Shown here: piece by piece, positions 46,508-57,290 of the stretch
Layout: each line of letters begins with the position of its first letter
Numbering within the stretch: position 1 is the stretch's first letter
NCBI GenBank assembly: GCA_025201765.1
Contig: MU623352.1
Span: 248,001-312,000 of the forward strand
Source of the DNA: Daldinia sp. FL1419
Taxonomy: Eukaryota > Ascomycota > Sordariomycetes > Xylariales > Hypoxylaceae
Direction of reading: 5' to 3'
DNA length: 64,000 bases
Program-made: the position numbers and the translations under genes
Notes under the pieces: model-generated
The model's input: only the letters and a program-made list of their open reading frames with translations
Told to the model about the DNA's origin: nothing
Databases searched by the model: none

Positions 46508-48556
46508 TTAAGACTTAATCTGGTAGTATCCTGATGCATACTCTAGGAGCCACTCCTTCTCGATTTTACTGATATCCCTGATAAATATTTTGCTGCCGGT
46601 TTCCATAACCTCATGGAAAATTACCCAATCGGCTTTGCGATTAAACATTAGAGAGCTAGGGTGCGCATAGAGTGTAGTTCCACCTTCAACGTTACGGAAG
46701 CTTCCATCGGGTTGCATTCTAGCCGCGTGTGCGAAATAGCCCGTTGTTAGACATCTTCGAATCTGTTCTCCTTTATTGACTGCTGTTGTCTTGAGGCTCT
46801 CGTCTACTGTTATCCCAAACCGTTCCAGGTAGCGTTTCAGTTGCGCTCTGATGCTTACGGCGCGGGTCATAGCTTTAAAGTTGAGGTAGTTATCGTGACA
46901 GAACTTCGGCTCTTTTTTGCCTTTAGTTATAAACGCTTGATAGACGTTTAGTAGCGTCAAATGATCGCCTTCCTCTGCAGCAAATTTTCGTCGTGAGGAC
47001 TCTGTCAGCTTCTTTTCTCCTTCTCTTTGGATCCATATAGACCCACTAAGGCTTGTCATTGCCGCTATGGTAAGTATTTCGCTTAAGCAACTAAACGATG
47101 AGGCTGTCAATAGGGTCTTTGCCATCATAGGCTCCACTGCAAGCTCCGCCATCCTCATACCCAGCGGTTTCGTGAGTTTGGCGTACTCATCTAATGCACC
47201 CAAGGAGAAGAGCAACTCCGTTGCCTTAGCCATAAGTTCCGCCGGTGGCGGCGTCAAGTAGTCGAAGCGAACAACGTTGTCAATGCCGAGCGCCTTCAGT
47301 TGTAAGATAAACGGCGCGAGGTTGGACCTTTGTATTTCCGGAATATTCGCGTCGGGTAGGGCCTGGAAAGCCTTTTCAGTGTAGAGCCGAAAACATTTGC
47401 CAGGCTTTGTACGCCCGGCCCTTCCCGCACGTTGCTGTGCTGCCGCCTTCGAGACGGGCGTCGCTGTCAAAGACTCGATGCCAGTCTTGGGATCGAATGC
47501 TCTCAACTTGACAAATCCCGAATCAATAACGTAAACAATACCGTCGATCGTAACAGATGCTTCCGCGATATTAGTCGAGATTATGACTTTTCTTGTATTC
47601 TCGGGCGCACTATCGAACACCAGCATCTGCTGTTCTGTCGATAGCCCCGCATATAATGGTAAAGCAGATATTGCTTGAGCAGCTGGCGGTAGTTGGGCAG
47701 CTCGCTCCGCGACAGCTTGGACGGCCGTGTCTATCTCTTCACGACCGGTCATAAAGACAAGAATGTCACCATCTGGCTCTTTGGTATGAATGTCGAAAAT
47801 CGTAGCTATAGCCTTCTCGACATAGTCTTCGGCTGGCGACTCCAGATAAAGAACATCCACTGGATACATTCTACCTTCAATACTAATTATCGAACCTATT
47901 TCATTCTCCTCGCTGTCCGAAGGATCTTGGTTATCAGACTGCTGGGAGAAGAAGTTAAGGAAATCTTCCGCCTGAAGAGTGGCGCTACTAATAATAATAC
48001 GTAGCTCTGGTCTTCGCTTCCGGATCTTCTTAAGAAGACCAAGAAGGATGTCTGTGCTTATAGACCTTTCATGAGCTTCATCCACCATTATGACGGAATA
48101 ACGCGTTAACAAGGGGTCGACTAAAGCTTCTCGAATAAGTAGGCCATCTGTTAAGAATTTAATTCTAGTTGCGTCGGACGTCACATCCTCGAATCTAATC
48201 GAGTAGCCCACCTCCTTTCCCAGCTCGCAGCCATACTCCTCGGCCACTCTAATTGCAACCGTTGTGGCCGCTACTCTTCTAGGCTAACACAAGTTAGATA
48301 CATTATATGAAAAGTAGGAACGAGGGAATGATACCTGAGTTACACCGATTATCTTGCCATCAGAGCACCACCCAGCATGTTCAAGAAACTGCGGTATTTG
48401 TGTGGTTTTACCGGAACCCGTTTGTCCAACGACGATTGTTACCGGGTTTTTCTCGATGAGATAAAGTAAGCTACCATGATGCTTGGCGATGGGTAGTAAT
48501 GCCGAAGGCTTGTGAAGAGCAGGGATGAACGTCGAGTCGAGATCGAAGTCAGTCAT
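46508..48556 (-). CDS. DEAH-box RNA helicase, DHX35 type
   Basis: Nuclear DExH helicase closest in sequence to animal DHX35, a spliceosome-associated protein. Model: exons 48556-48335 and 48283-46508, 665 residues, one 51-bp intron. Splicing joins GKIIGVTQ to PRRVAATTVAIRVAEE, restoring motif Ia. Motifs: Walker A GQTGSGKT (44-51), DEAH (142-145), SAT (174-176) and QRAGRAGR (358-365). The HA2 and OB-fold regions follow (EEGDHLTLLNVYQAF, then WVIFHEVMETG) and the C-terminus is EWLLEYASGYYQ, close to the DHX35 ending. The N-terminal extension before the helicase core is short (about 25 residues), unlike Prp2/Prp16/Prp22/Prp43. All catalytic motifs are intact. Confidence 0.95.
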
Positions 48557-49357
48557 GACTACCTAATAAGTCTGTTTGAGACGTTTCGCGGCGTGAATAT
48601 AAATCCGTAAGTGTTTAAGGAATATGCATGCTTGATTTTATATTTCTGGTTAAAATCAGTACGAATTTAGTCCCGAGATATTTGCAGCATAGATGTTGAG
48701 AATATCTTATTGGTGGGGGGTCTAGTTTACTCGAGTATCAAGACGTTCTTGTTTCCGGTAAATTGGTACTCATAAGCCGTCGACCTAAATTTGTGGAAAC
48801 ATTGTCCATATGTCGGAAAGACGCTTCAATGTTTAACCAATAATATAATTGTACCTATTAGTCGTAGCCAGGTACACGCATTCGAGTGCATTTAAGTTTA
48901 TCTTTTACTTTTAGGGTACATGAAGAACTGCCTCAGATCTGTGGCGCAGTATTGCGTATTTCGTACTAATGTATTAACGTACCTTACCCATTCCAGGTCG
49001 CTCAGCCCTGTGGCGGGGAACGTCATTCGCGTCGCAATTCAGTTGCCCCTCAAGGACCGCCGAGATATTAGTAGGCATTAGGTAGGTATGTATTCGGTAT
49101 TAGGTATTAGGTTAGGTTATTACCTAGGTATGCGCATGAACCCATAGCTGTTATTTTCTAACTTTCTAACTCCAAACTCCAAACTCCTTGTTTTACCTTA
49201 GTTGCGCCTAATCAGGCAAACCATTTTTTATCCTTCTCCTATTCCTGCAACGATATATATCTTCTCTTATCATTTCTTCAATAATCGAGTGTCCATTAAT
49301 CTATATCAACCTCCTATTTACATCTCTCCCCTATTCCCCACTTCCCTTCTGATCAAC
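48557..49357. promoter_or_regulatory. Divergent promoter region of DHX35-type helicase and CUE5
   Basis: An 801-bp spacer between two starts that read away from each other. It contains a run of TTAGGTA/ACCTAGGTA words at 49070-49130 and a CT-rich leader before the CUE5 ATG. No specific factor site can be named. Confidence 0.55.
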
Positions 49358-50844
49358 ATGTCGGCCCCAACTGATACGGTAAGTTTTCATGTGAAAGTCG
49401 TTGGCAAACTTAATATAATGTCCCTCATTTCGAATCTCTACCAATATTTCGTTCGCTGACATTGCCATTTGGTAACCATAGAGCAAGGCCAATCCAGCGC
49501 CTGAATCCCCGACTACTGTGCGCCCATTTGAAATGGACGACGACGATATTCAAGAGACAGGTATTCTTGGCGATGATACTCCCCATCAGAATATCCATCA
49601 AACAACCGCGACTTCGACAGCCGCCAACCCACCTACAACTACCGAAGAAATCGCGCCGCCTAAGCCTCCTCGGCCACTTACCGAGCAACAGAAGAATGAA
49701 CAGATCCTTAAGGAGGCCTTTCCGAATATCGAATTACCGGTCATCAAAGCCGTTCTAATCGCGAGCGGTGGCCAAATCGATCCGGCTTTCAATGCTCTAC
49801 TAGGTATGTATAGTGCTGCTAAAAAAACTAGAGCAATATATTAATTGTGAACGAAGGCATGAGCGATCCGGATGCTGTCCAAAACGAACCTGCGCACGAA
49901 ACAGCTCCGCCGCCGCAACCTCCGCGACCTGCAGGAGCTAGAAGTCCTATGTCACAGATTGAGGCAGACGAGCTCTACGCCCGAGAACTTACGCAATACT
50001 ACGAAAATGCTGGTGCCTACGAAGGAAGGACAGCAAATCGCGGACCAGGTGGCCCATATCGCCGGCAAGCGACAGGCCTAAAGCCTAACGAAATGTATGA
50101 CCGAGAGCACAGCTTCATCGACGACGATCTGCCCGTTATTACGGAGAATCTTCGGAAGGGATTCCTCGAGACCCAGACAAAGGTCAACTCGTGGTTCACC
50201 AACCTAAAGAAGAAGATTGACGGCGAGTACGACGAGAACGAGGATGAGTCGCAACCCTCGAAGCATCAACGCCAACATTTTGTTAGACGTAGCGGGGAAG
50301 GCTCGCGAAGAAGCGCAGACTACGACCGCTACGATGCTGACCCGCAAGTACTCAGCGACGATTTCGCAGGGATAAGGCTCCAGCCGGATGGCAGTCAGTG
50401 ATACCTAATTATACTACGTAGAGAACTCTAACTAACAACAACACAGGGCCATCCCACGACCGGCCATCAAGCACCCAAAATATCTATAGACCGTCGCCAT
50501 CTACATCTCCTAGGCCGGAGGGTCGCAAGGTTGCCTTCAAGGAGGGAGTAGAAGATATCGATCAATATAATGCGTCTCCCAGAATTCCGCCCAAGGACAG
50601 TAGCTCAACCCCCCCTCCCGGTAAGCAGAGTAAATGGCAGCCTCTATCTACGATTGAACCCAGTCCGATTACAGACAACGATCCTTTTAGCCTCGGCGAC
50701 AGCGAAGACGAGAAGGACACAAAGGATAAGAATAGCGGAGGGATTAAGATGGAAGATACCGAGAGGCTCAAGCAAGCTACAGCAGATGCTATGGCCGACA
50801 GCTTGGTGGCCGGCTCTGGAAAGAAGGCTGGCGGTAAAGATTAA
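49358..50844 (+). CDS. CUE5: CUE-domain ubiquitin-Atg8 adaptor (Cue5 family)
   Basis: Adaptor that binds ubiquitin through its CUE domain and Atg8 through a short motif, delivering ubiquitinated cargo to autophagy. Model: exons 49358-49378, 49482-49803, 49857-50393 and 50447-50844; 425 residues; introns 103, 53 and 53 bp. The CUE domain is at about 75-118 (LTEQQKNEQILKEAFPNIEL onward, ending NALLGMSD across an exon junction). A Pro-rich segment follows, then NEMYDREHSFIDDDLPVI and a helical WFTNLKKKIDGEYDE region. Exon 4 contains W357-Q-P-L360 followed by an acidic stretch; the same WQPL serves as the Atg8-interacting motif of yeast Cue5. The C-terminus is Lys/Gly-rich. The 7-codon first exon was chosen because it alone keeps the frame with a good donor. 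Confidence 0.92.
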
Positions 50845-51588
50845 AAATGAGTGGTTAAAATACAATCGCCATACGTTTTGTGAGAGAGGGATAGGGTGAT
50901 TGCGCCGTGCGTGGCTGAGCTGTATGCCCCCATTGGCCTTTTAGATTTAATCATTTCCGATTTGTTCAATCTCCCATTGCCGTGTGAAACCCGAAATCCG
51001 GTCCCCGAGTTGTTTACCTACATAGGATAATAGACAAGTAACAAGAAATTGTATACGCGGACCAACTACCAACGGTCTCGACCGCAAGACAGCCGATCGT
51101 ACCAAACCACAGGTTATAGAAGCAAGATATATATATAGGTATATATATATATTAGAAAAGATTTAATTGGCTAGACGTATATTATATATTCGTATCCGTA
51201 TTATACCCTAGTACTAAAAGTAACATGTCTCCTGAAAAGTTGTATAGTTCTATATGCAAGACAGTGTCATACAACCCATACCATCACGTCACTATATTCT
51301 TGGTACGGGAATATAGACGACCCGGAAACGCTCCAACGGGTCGTAATAGGTTTCCGATACCAATACTACTATACCTGTACTTTTTTGGTAGACTATGTTG
51401 CGACTGCGCCCCGCATCGAGATGGCTCTAGGAAAGGCATATAATTCCATATCATGCCCTACGGGAGCCTAGGGACCCGAACGGCTCATATAAATATGTAA
51501 CTCGCCATTTCGTCACATAACCACCGTACCTTTCTCGGTTAGGCACAGGCATGATAACTATTATTATATCTTATATAAGATATAAAAA
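50845..51588. other. Spacer between CUE5 and the P450 gene
   Basis: CUE5 3' region and the P450 promoter side (both plus strand). AT-rich with a TA-repeat near 51.13-51.15 kb. No gene is seen. Confidence 0.55.
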
Positions 51589-53602
51589 ATGTTAGGGTTA
51601 TCAGAACTATTGGAAGTTGGAAAAGCCAGCGGTGCGAAATATGGTATAATCGCAGCCGTCACAGTAGGTCCCGAACCGACGTACCAAACTAGGTACCTAT
51701 ATACGAGACTATATACGAGGATAACTAACAAGTTCCGGCGGCGCAGTTGGTCGTGACCGAAATTACGATAATCATTTATAACCTCTACTTCCACCCGCTC
51801 CGTAATTTCCCCGGTCCGGTATTATACAGAGCATCTCGACTACCATGGGCGATCAAATTCGCTACCGGGTCTCAGGCTTTCGTTGTTCAGAAATTCCACG
51901 ATGAATATGGACCGATTGTTCGTATCGGGCCGAACCATCTCTCCTTTACGGATCCGAGGGCGTGGAAGGATATTTACGGCCACCGCATCGGCAGCGAGGG
52001 CGGTACGAACGAGATGCCGAAGGCGCATACTTTCACCAAGACGGTTCGTAATCGGCCAGATACGATTTTGAGTCTGAACCGCGAAGATCATTCCAAGTTT
52101 CGCCGCGCCCTTTCTCATGGGTTCTCGGATAGCGCGATGCGTGAGCAGGAGCCGATGATTGCAAAGTATATCGATCTTCTAATCAGTGTAAGTAATAGCT
52201 TAAGAATACCCGAGACTTTCTATAATCCAGGGGTCGAGCGGTTTCCAAGTGGTCTCACTCTCAAGGTGGCAGGAAAAGGTGCTCGCTTGCTTTTGTTAAC
52301 GGGACTCTGCGTCTTTACCCCTTTAACTAGTAGCACTTACTAACACAATCATAGAGGCTACGCGAGGAATGCGACAACGGTAAGAAGAAGTTGAACATTG
52401 AAGCTTGGTATAACTGGACCACTTTCGATGTCGTGGGCGATCTCGTCTTCGGGCAATCCTTCCACTGCCTCGAGAACATCGAATACCACCCCTGGATTGA
52501 CACCATATTCAAGAGTGTACACTTCGGCGCCATCATGATAGCCTTGACCTACGTCGGCCTCAACGAACTCGTACAACTTGTAGTTAAATTCGGACATTCC
52601 CCCAAGAAAGCACGCCGGTACACACGCGACATGTTGAACACGCGACTCGCTATGGAAGGGAAGCGCGACGATCTTTTCGAGGGTATCATTAGGAAACGCG
52701 AGGAATGGGTATGCTCATATTTCTTCATCGGGAGCTAGAGATTGGAACGCTGCGTATTAACTTTGTGCAGAACCTCTCATTCGACATGTTATCCGCAAAC
52801 GCATTCATTCTTGTGCTAGCAGGATCCGAGACGACAGCAACCACTTTATCTGGGGCCACCGCCCTCTTATTATCACACCCGGAAACCCTCGAGAAGCTCC
52901 AGCAGGAAGTTCGCTCGTCGTTTAAGAGCGCCGATGAGATCACGATTACTTCGGTCAATAAGTTGTATTACATGCTCGCCATCCTCAACGAGGCACTACG
53001 GCTTTACCCTCCGGTTACGTCCGGTCTAGTCAGGACAGTTCCCCGTGGCGGGCAGCAAATTGCCGGTCGTTACGTGCCCGAAGGCGTAAGTAAATTTCAA
53101 ACGCACGTGGATATTGAGTAGGGGCTAACTTACGTCCATATAGACATTCGTCGAGGTTCAGCAATGGTCGATCAACCACAGCAAGGACAACTGGAAAGAC
53201 CCCTGGGAGTTCCAGCCCGAGCGGTTTTTTGAAACCCCCGAGGCGGCTGCAAAGTCGGGGAATAAGCTCGATGCGCTGCAGGCTTTTAGTACGGGGCCTA
53301 GGAACTGCATCGGACGCAAGTATGGCAATACCCAATTCTTCTGGTAGGATATGTTGACTAACCATTTTTGCGCAGTCTCGCATATACCGAAATGCGTCTG
53401 ATCCTAGCTCGTATCATCTTCGAGTTCGACATGAAGCTCTCGGAGGACAGCCAGAGGTGGATTGAGCGGCAGGGCACGTTCTTGCTCTGGGACAGGTTAG
53501 TATCCGTACTTGTTTATCGTGGGGGACGTAGAACTGTTGCTAACATAGTGTGCCGCGTATAGGATCCCCCTGAACGTAACGCTGACGCCGGTCAAGCGGT
53601 AG
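51589..53602 (+). CDS. Cytochrome P450 monooxygenase, microsomal class II type
   Basis: Haem-thiolate monooxygenase; substrate unknown. Model: seven exons, 51589-51663, 51747-52187, 52355-52708, 52771-53085, 53144-53319, 53376-53495 and 53563-53602; 506 residues. The N-terminus is a hydrophobic membrane anchor (about 18-40) followed by YFHPLRNFPGP. The I-helix has AGSETT (307-312), the K-helix EALR (364-367), then PERF (420-423), and the haem loop FSTGPRNCIG (443-452) with Cys450 as axial ligand. All hallmark motifs are intact. The sequence style (NFPGP hinge, YGPIVRIGPNHLSF) is that of the large fungal group that includes isotrichodermin C-15 hydroxylase-like enzymes, often seen in secondary metabolism, but no biosynthetic genes flank it. 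The second intron (167 bp) is longer than the others and is the least certain junction. Confidence 0.93.
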
Positions 53603-53913
53603 TTTACATCGTGCTGCGCTTCATATATAAAAGGGGTACGAATCACATGTCTTAGGATATCGCAGGGTCGTGTGGGATAACTACGGTCGTGGTTGTTGCT
53701 TCATGGATATTTTTTAATGCCTAGTTTTGTTTATATTTGTTGGAGTCTACGCCTCTTACATCGATTTCCACGGCAGTCAGCCATCATTTCCTATGTAGAT
53801 ATTTGTGTATTGCCGCTATGATGACATAAAACATCAGGGTAGAGCTATTTTTGTTTATTTATCTTTAACAGCATCATCTCATTCAGTAAAAAAGAAACTA
53901 TTCCATCGAGTGC
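53603..53913. other. Convergent spacer between P450 and DUF4419 genes
   Basis: 3' regions of two genes that read toward each other. No gene or obvious hairpin. Confidence 0.6.
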
Positions 53914-55086
53914 TTATTTTTCCCCATCCAAGAGTTCGTACATCCACCAACCACTAACCGGCTGGAGCGTATCTGGGCCGGTTTCATTGCTAATTTCCGG
54001 CTTTCCAGTGCGAAAATACGATGATTTCGACTCAATAAATTCCCCACTGGTAGAGACTGCCATCCCGATAGAACCAGCTACCAATCTTGTCTCGTGTATC
54101 GTCCCATTGTCATCCACCGTCATCGGGACCGAGGAGAAAGCGTCCGGTATATCGGCCATGTCGATGGTATGGAACAAGGTGCCATCGAGATCGCAACCAG
54201 GCGTTCTTGTCCCCCACCCGTCGACGGAACCCTCTGGTGAACCGTACATGCATTTACCGTCAACTTTCCAAAACGCAAACGCGGTGATCCATCCGGACAG
54301 GTACTCGACGCCTGAGCCGCCTGCTCTGTCCGCAACCCTGGACCAGAAAGATAGCACCTCGGGGCTAGTCGGCTCGTCGAAGGAGCGAACGAAGTAGTCG
54401 AGCACAGCTGTCAAGAGGCGCCCGAACTGCGCTGCTTCTTTGCCTAGTTTGGGTAGATAATCTAGACGTTGTCTGATTTTAACCCAATCTTCTCTCTCAC
54501 CGAGGAGAGTCACAGAGGGGATCCCGCAAGTCAGCATGCTATAATACTTGAAGTATTTCTGCAGAGCACCCATCATAAGAATCGCGGCCGTGACGGTATC
54601 CGTGTGCGTCGTCGTTGTGAAGTCCGGCATGATCCACGCCGTCAGGTCCGGGTCGTTGACGTTCTTTTCGATTTCGGCCGTCATCCGGATGGCCAACTTG
54701 CCGAAGTCCACGGTGTCGATCGTTCCCACTTCTATAACTTTTAGTTCCTTCTGGCCTTCGTGCGCGACGAAGAACGGCCGTAGTTCCTCGGCGTTGGCGT
54801 TGATGTAGCAGCTTAATTGGGCTAGAATCGAAAACCAGACGTCTTCCGGGCGGATCTTCAAGTGGTAATGGTTGCTGTAGGCGAGATAGACTGCTCGAAT
54901 GAATCCATGTGATGACGGCGATACTTTTGCGTCTTCTGGGATCTGGATGGAGGACTGAACTAGTTGTTTGCATCGGCGGTAGTCCTTTGGGCAAGAGGCT
55001 TTCAAGAGGTCTATGGGCGATGCCGCCTCATCCTTTCTTGGCCAAGCTCTTGCTGGATGAGTAGCAGTTCGTAGCGTGACGGGCAT
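53914..55086 (-). CDS. DUF4419 domain protein
   Basis: Intronless, 390 residues. The whole protein matches the fungal DUF4419 layout as I know it: an N-terminal segment ending FIRAVYLAYSNHYHLKIRPEDVWFSILAQLS, then ADFGKL-like and DLTAWIMPDFTTTTHTDTVTAA, a central CGIPSVTLLGEREDW, and a Trp-rich C-terminal part (GWITAFAFW, then GWWMYELLD). No signal peptide, membrane segment or catalytic motif can be named. The biochemical function is unknown. The ATG is the only start ahead of the conserved region. It converges on the P450 gene with a 311-bp gap, which is not evidence of shared function. Confidence 0.9.
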   Translation of the reverse strand: MPVTLRTATHPARAWPRKDEAASPIDLLKASCPKDYRRCKQLVQSSIQIPEDAKVSPSSHGFIRAVYLAYSNHYHLKIRPEDVWFSILAQLSCYINANAEELRPFFVAHEGQKELKVIEVGTIDTVDFGKLAIRMTAEIEKNVNDPDLTAWIMPDFTTTTHTDTVTAAILMMGALQKYFKYYSMLTCGIPSVTLLGEREDWVKIRQRLDYLPKLGKEAAQFGRLLTAVLDYFVRSFDEPTSPEVLSFWSRVADRAGGSGVEYLSGWITAFAFWKVDGKCMYGSPEGSVDGWGTRTPGCDLDGTLFHTIDMADIPDAFSSVPMTVDDNGTIHETRLVAGSIGMAVSTSGEFIESKSSYFRTGKPEISNETGPDTLQPVSGWWMYELLDGEK

Positions 55087-56299
55087 TTTGGAGAGGGTAT
55101 TTGCTATATCTCAACGTGAGCGTTCTATATGCCTACGTGAAGGAGATATCCTTATTTATATGTTCATTAGTGGGGTGATTTAATGCACGCCAATGCTACG
55201 CTACTGCCTGGCTATTTGTATCTTCATTGGATGGGAGTACGTTGCTGCGCCTTAGGAGACGTAATCAACTCCCTAGCTTCAGCATATTCTTGACTTCAGC
55301 CTTAGGATCCTCCTTTTTGGTGGCGAATATACCTATATGAAGAGACTTGATGCTCTTGGTCTCGCCTAGTCCTGGTGCTGGCCTTGCTAAATGGCTTTGA
55401 AGACCCCACAAACTACGGTGTAGCCTAGATATATATTTATATATATATATTCTTTAAAGGTCGCGCAAGGGTAACGTTAAAGCATGGGAATAGGCCGTCG
55501 TATTTTCGTGATCATCACAAGGGGCTAGATCGTACGTATAATGACTGGGTTCGTACTAGGGACTTCCGTAACTTCGCTTATATACTCAATATAAATCCAA
55601 AAACACTAGACATGAGGGTTTCTCGGTATATGATTTCTTTAGTCGTTGTTGTGGAATTCTGCTCAGGGGAAGGGGTTGTCGTGGCTTTTTCGGAAGCCTC
55701 AGCCCTATGTCTGGGTCAAGATAGAAGCTAGAGATCGAATTAGAACATATAAAATATCTATCGTCGGCGGGACCGTGGGCGCTGTATACTAATCTTTTCA
55801 CATGCCTTATCGGATGCTTGTTCCATCCATGATGGGGTGGTTCATGTCTGGGTGCGTTGGTAAATATTCTCCACACCTAGAGTAGAAACGTTACCTTTTT
55901 TTGAAAAGTTTTTTCCCTTACAACTTGCTGTAGCAATACCACTAATAAACTACTTCAAATGGAGGCAGGAAGTTGGGCCAGGATGCGTAAAGGCCAATGA
56001 TATTGAAATAATAAATAGGAGGTGCAGGATAGGGGCATACCTTATGGTGATAAATTAGGATGATACTAGAATGTTTGCATGATGACTGGTTAATGAATTA
56101 TTTACAATAACTTGATGCATAGACACCAAATTCTGGGATGGGTTATAATCGCTTCAGAAAGGCTTTGAAATGTTATGTTTTGCGAAGAAAATAGGAACGA
56201 GTGACAGGGAAAGAAAAAAGGGGGGGCAGGGGGAGTTGGGGACAGTAGGAAAATAGCGAAATGGAAAGGCAAAAAAGGCAAAAAAGAATTGCAAAAAAA

Positions 56300-56385
56300 G
56301 CTCGGCCTGGGTGTTGAACACAGGACCTGCGAAAAACTACTTTGAAAGCATCGTACTGTCAAGTCAACGGGCATACCGGTCCAGC
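56300..56385 (-). pseudogene. tRNA-like relic with Pol III terminator
   Basis: On the minus strand this 86-base segment folds in the order of a tRNA. The acceptor has 5 of 7 pairs, the D-stem is GTAT/GTAC, and the T-arm is CTGTG-TTCAACA-CCCAG with one mismatch. The B-box-like GTTCAA is present, and a run of seven T follows the 3' end directly. The anticodon arm has one mismatch and G-T pairs; the best loop reads TCA, which would decode UGA. The variable region is also too long. The mismatches argue for a pseudogene or a tRNA-derived element. Confidence 0.35.
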
Positions 56386-57257
56386 CATATGACACTCCGG
56401 TGCAGTTTTCTCTAGCCTCCAGTCACCCAGGGATACTTCCTTTTTGCGGGGTCGGCTGAAGGTCTGCTGTTTAATTTAGATATATAAGTCTGGGTGCCTA
56501 AGTTTGTAGTTACCGGAGTACATCTTGTTGCCCTTGGTGTCTCTGCACGCATGCTTGCCTTCCTGCACCAGGTGGCATAGGTACCAAGGTTGCGAATGAC
56601 CTCCTGCAGTCCACAGTCCAGATTAGCGCACCATCCAGTCACCTCGTTGGCCGGCTCCTTTTTGAGGTTTTAAATTTTGCATCACAGAATTTGGCCATTA
56701 ATACCCCCTAAGTTCGGGTTCCCGCAATTTTAATATGGATGCATTGCCATTTGGCGAATATTAATCAACAACTCGCATTCATCGCTACGATATTATCACG
56801 CTACCCAGTGGTTATCCTACGGTCACTGTCTAATAATAAAGTGTGATATAATATCCTTCTACCATGGTGCCCTTAGTTAACACCATTCCATATTGTGCTT
56901 CAAGAGGTCTCTAACTTGAGACCTTCGCTATATCTACGCTCGGGTAGCAACTAGCCCACGACCATGAAAATCATTCTTCTAAGGCTATTGTTTTCTTTCA
57001 ATGTACCCGAGAAAAACTATAGGTAGGTTCTTATTTTTACCCTTGTGTGTTTGGTAATTCGATAACAACTTCTCAGGAGGGATAATTACATGTTAGAAAC
57101 CCCTGATTATTACGGTGATTTCAATATTGGAGAGCAAAATAGGAATACTTAGAAAAGCCAGTGGACCAGATCTTGAAACTATCAATGTTTATAGAGGCCT
57201 ATCTAATTATTGTGATTACCGGAATTCTCGACGAAACTGTCCGGTTTCTAGTTGCCT

Positions 57258-57290
57258 TACATATAGAACGAAGGACTTGTTCTATATGTA
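57258..57290. repeat. Perfect 12-bp inverted repeat with 9-nt loop
   Basis: Arms TACATATAGAAC (57258-57269) and GTTCTATATGTA (57279-57290) are exact reverse complements, separated by 9 bases. This could be a cruciform or hairpin, a terminator-like structure, or the tip-to-tip remains of a small inverted-repeat element. Confidence 0.8.

Noticed and set aside
51589..55086. Secondary-metabolite cluster around the P450
   Set aside because: No synthase, terpene cyclase, transporter or pathway regulator is present next to it; neighbours are an autophagy adaptor and a DUF4419 gene.
56412..56642. Small Cys-containing minus-strand ORF that might suggest a secreted effector
   Set aside because: No signal peptide, odd cysteine spacing, and it lies beside a decayed tRNA-like sequence in a gene-poor block.
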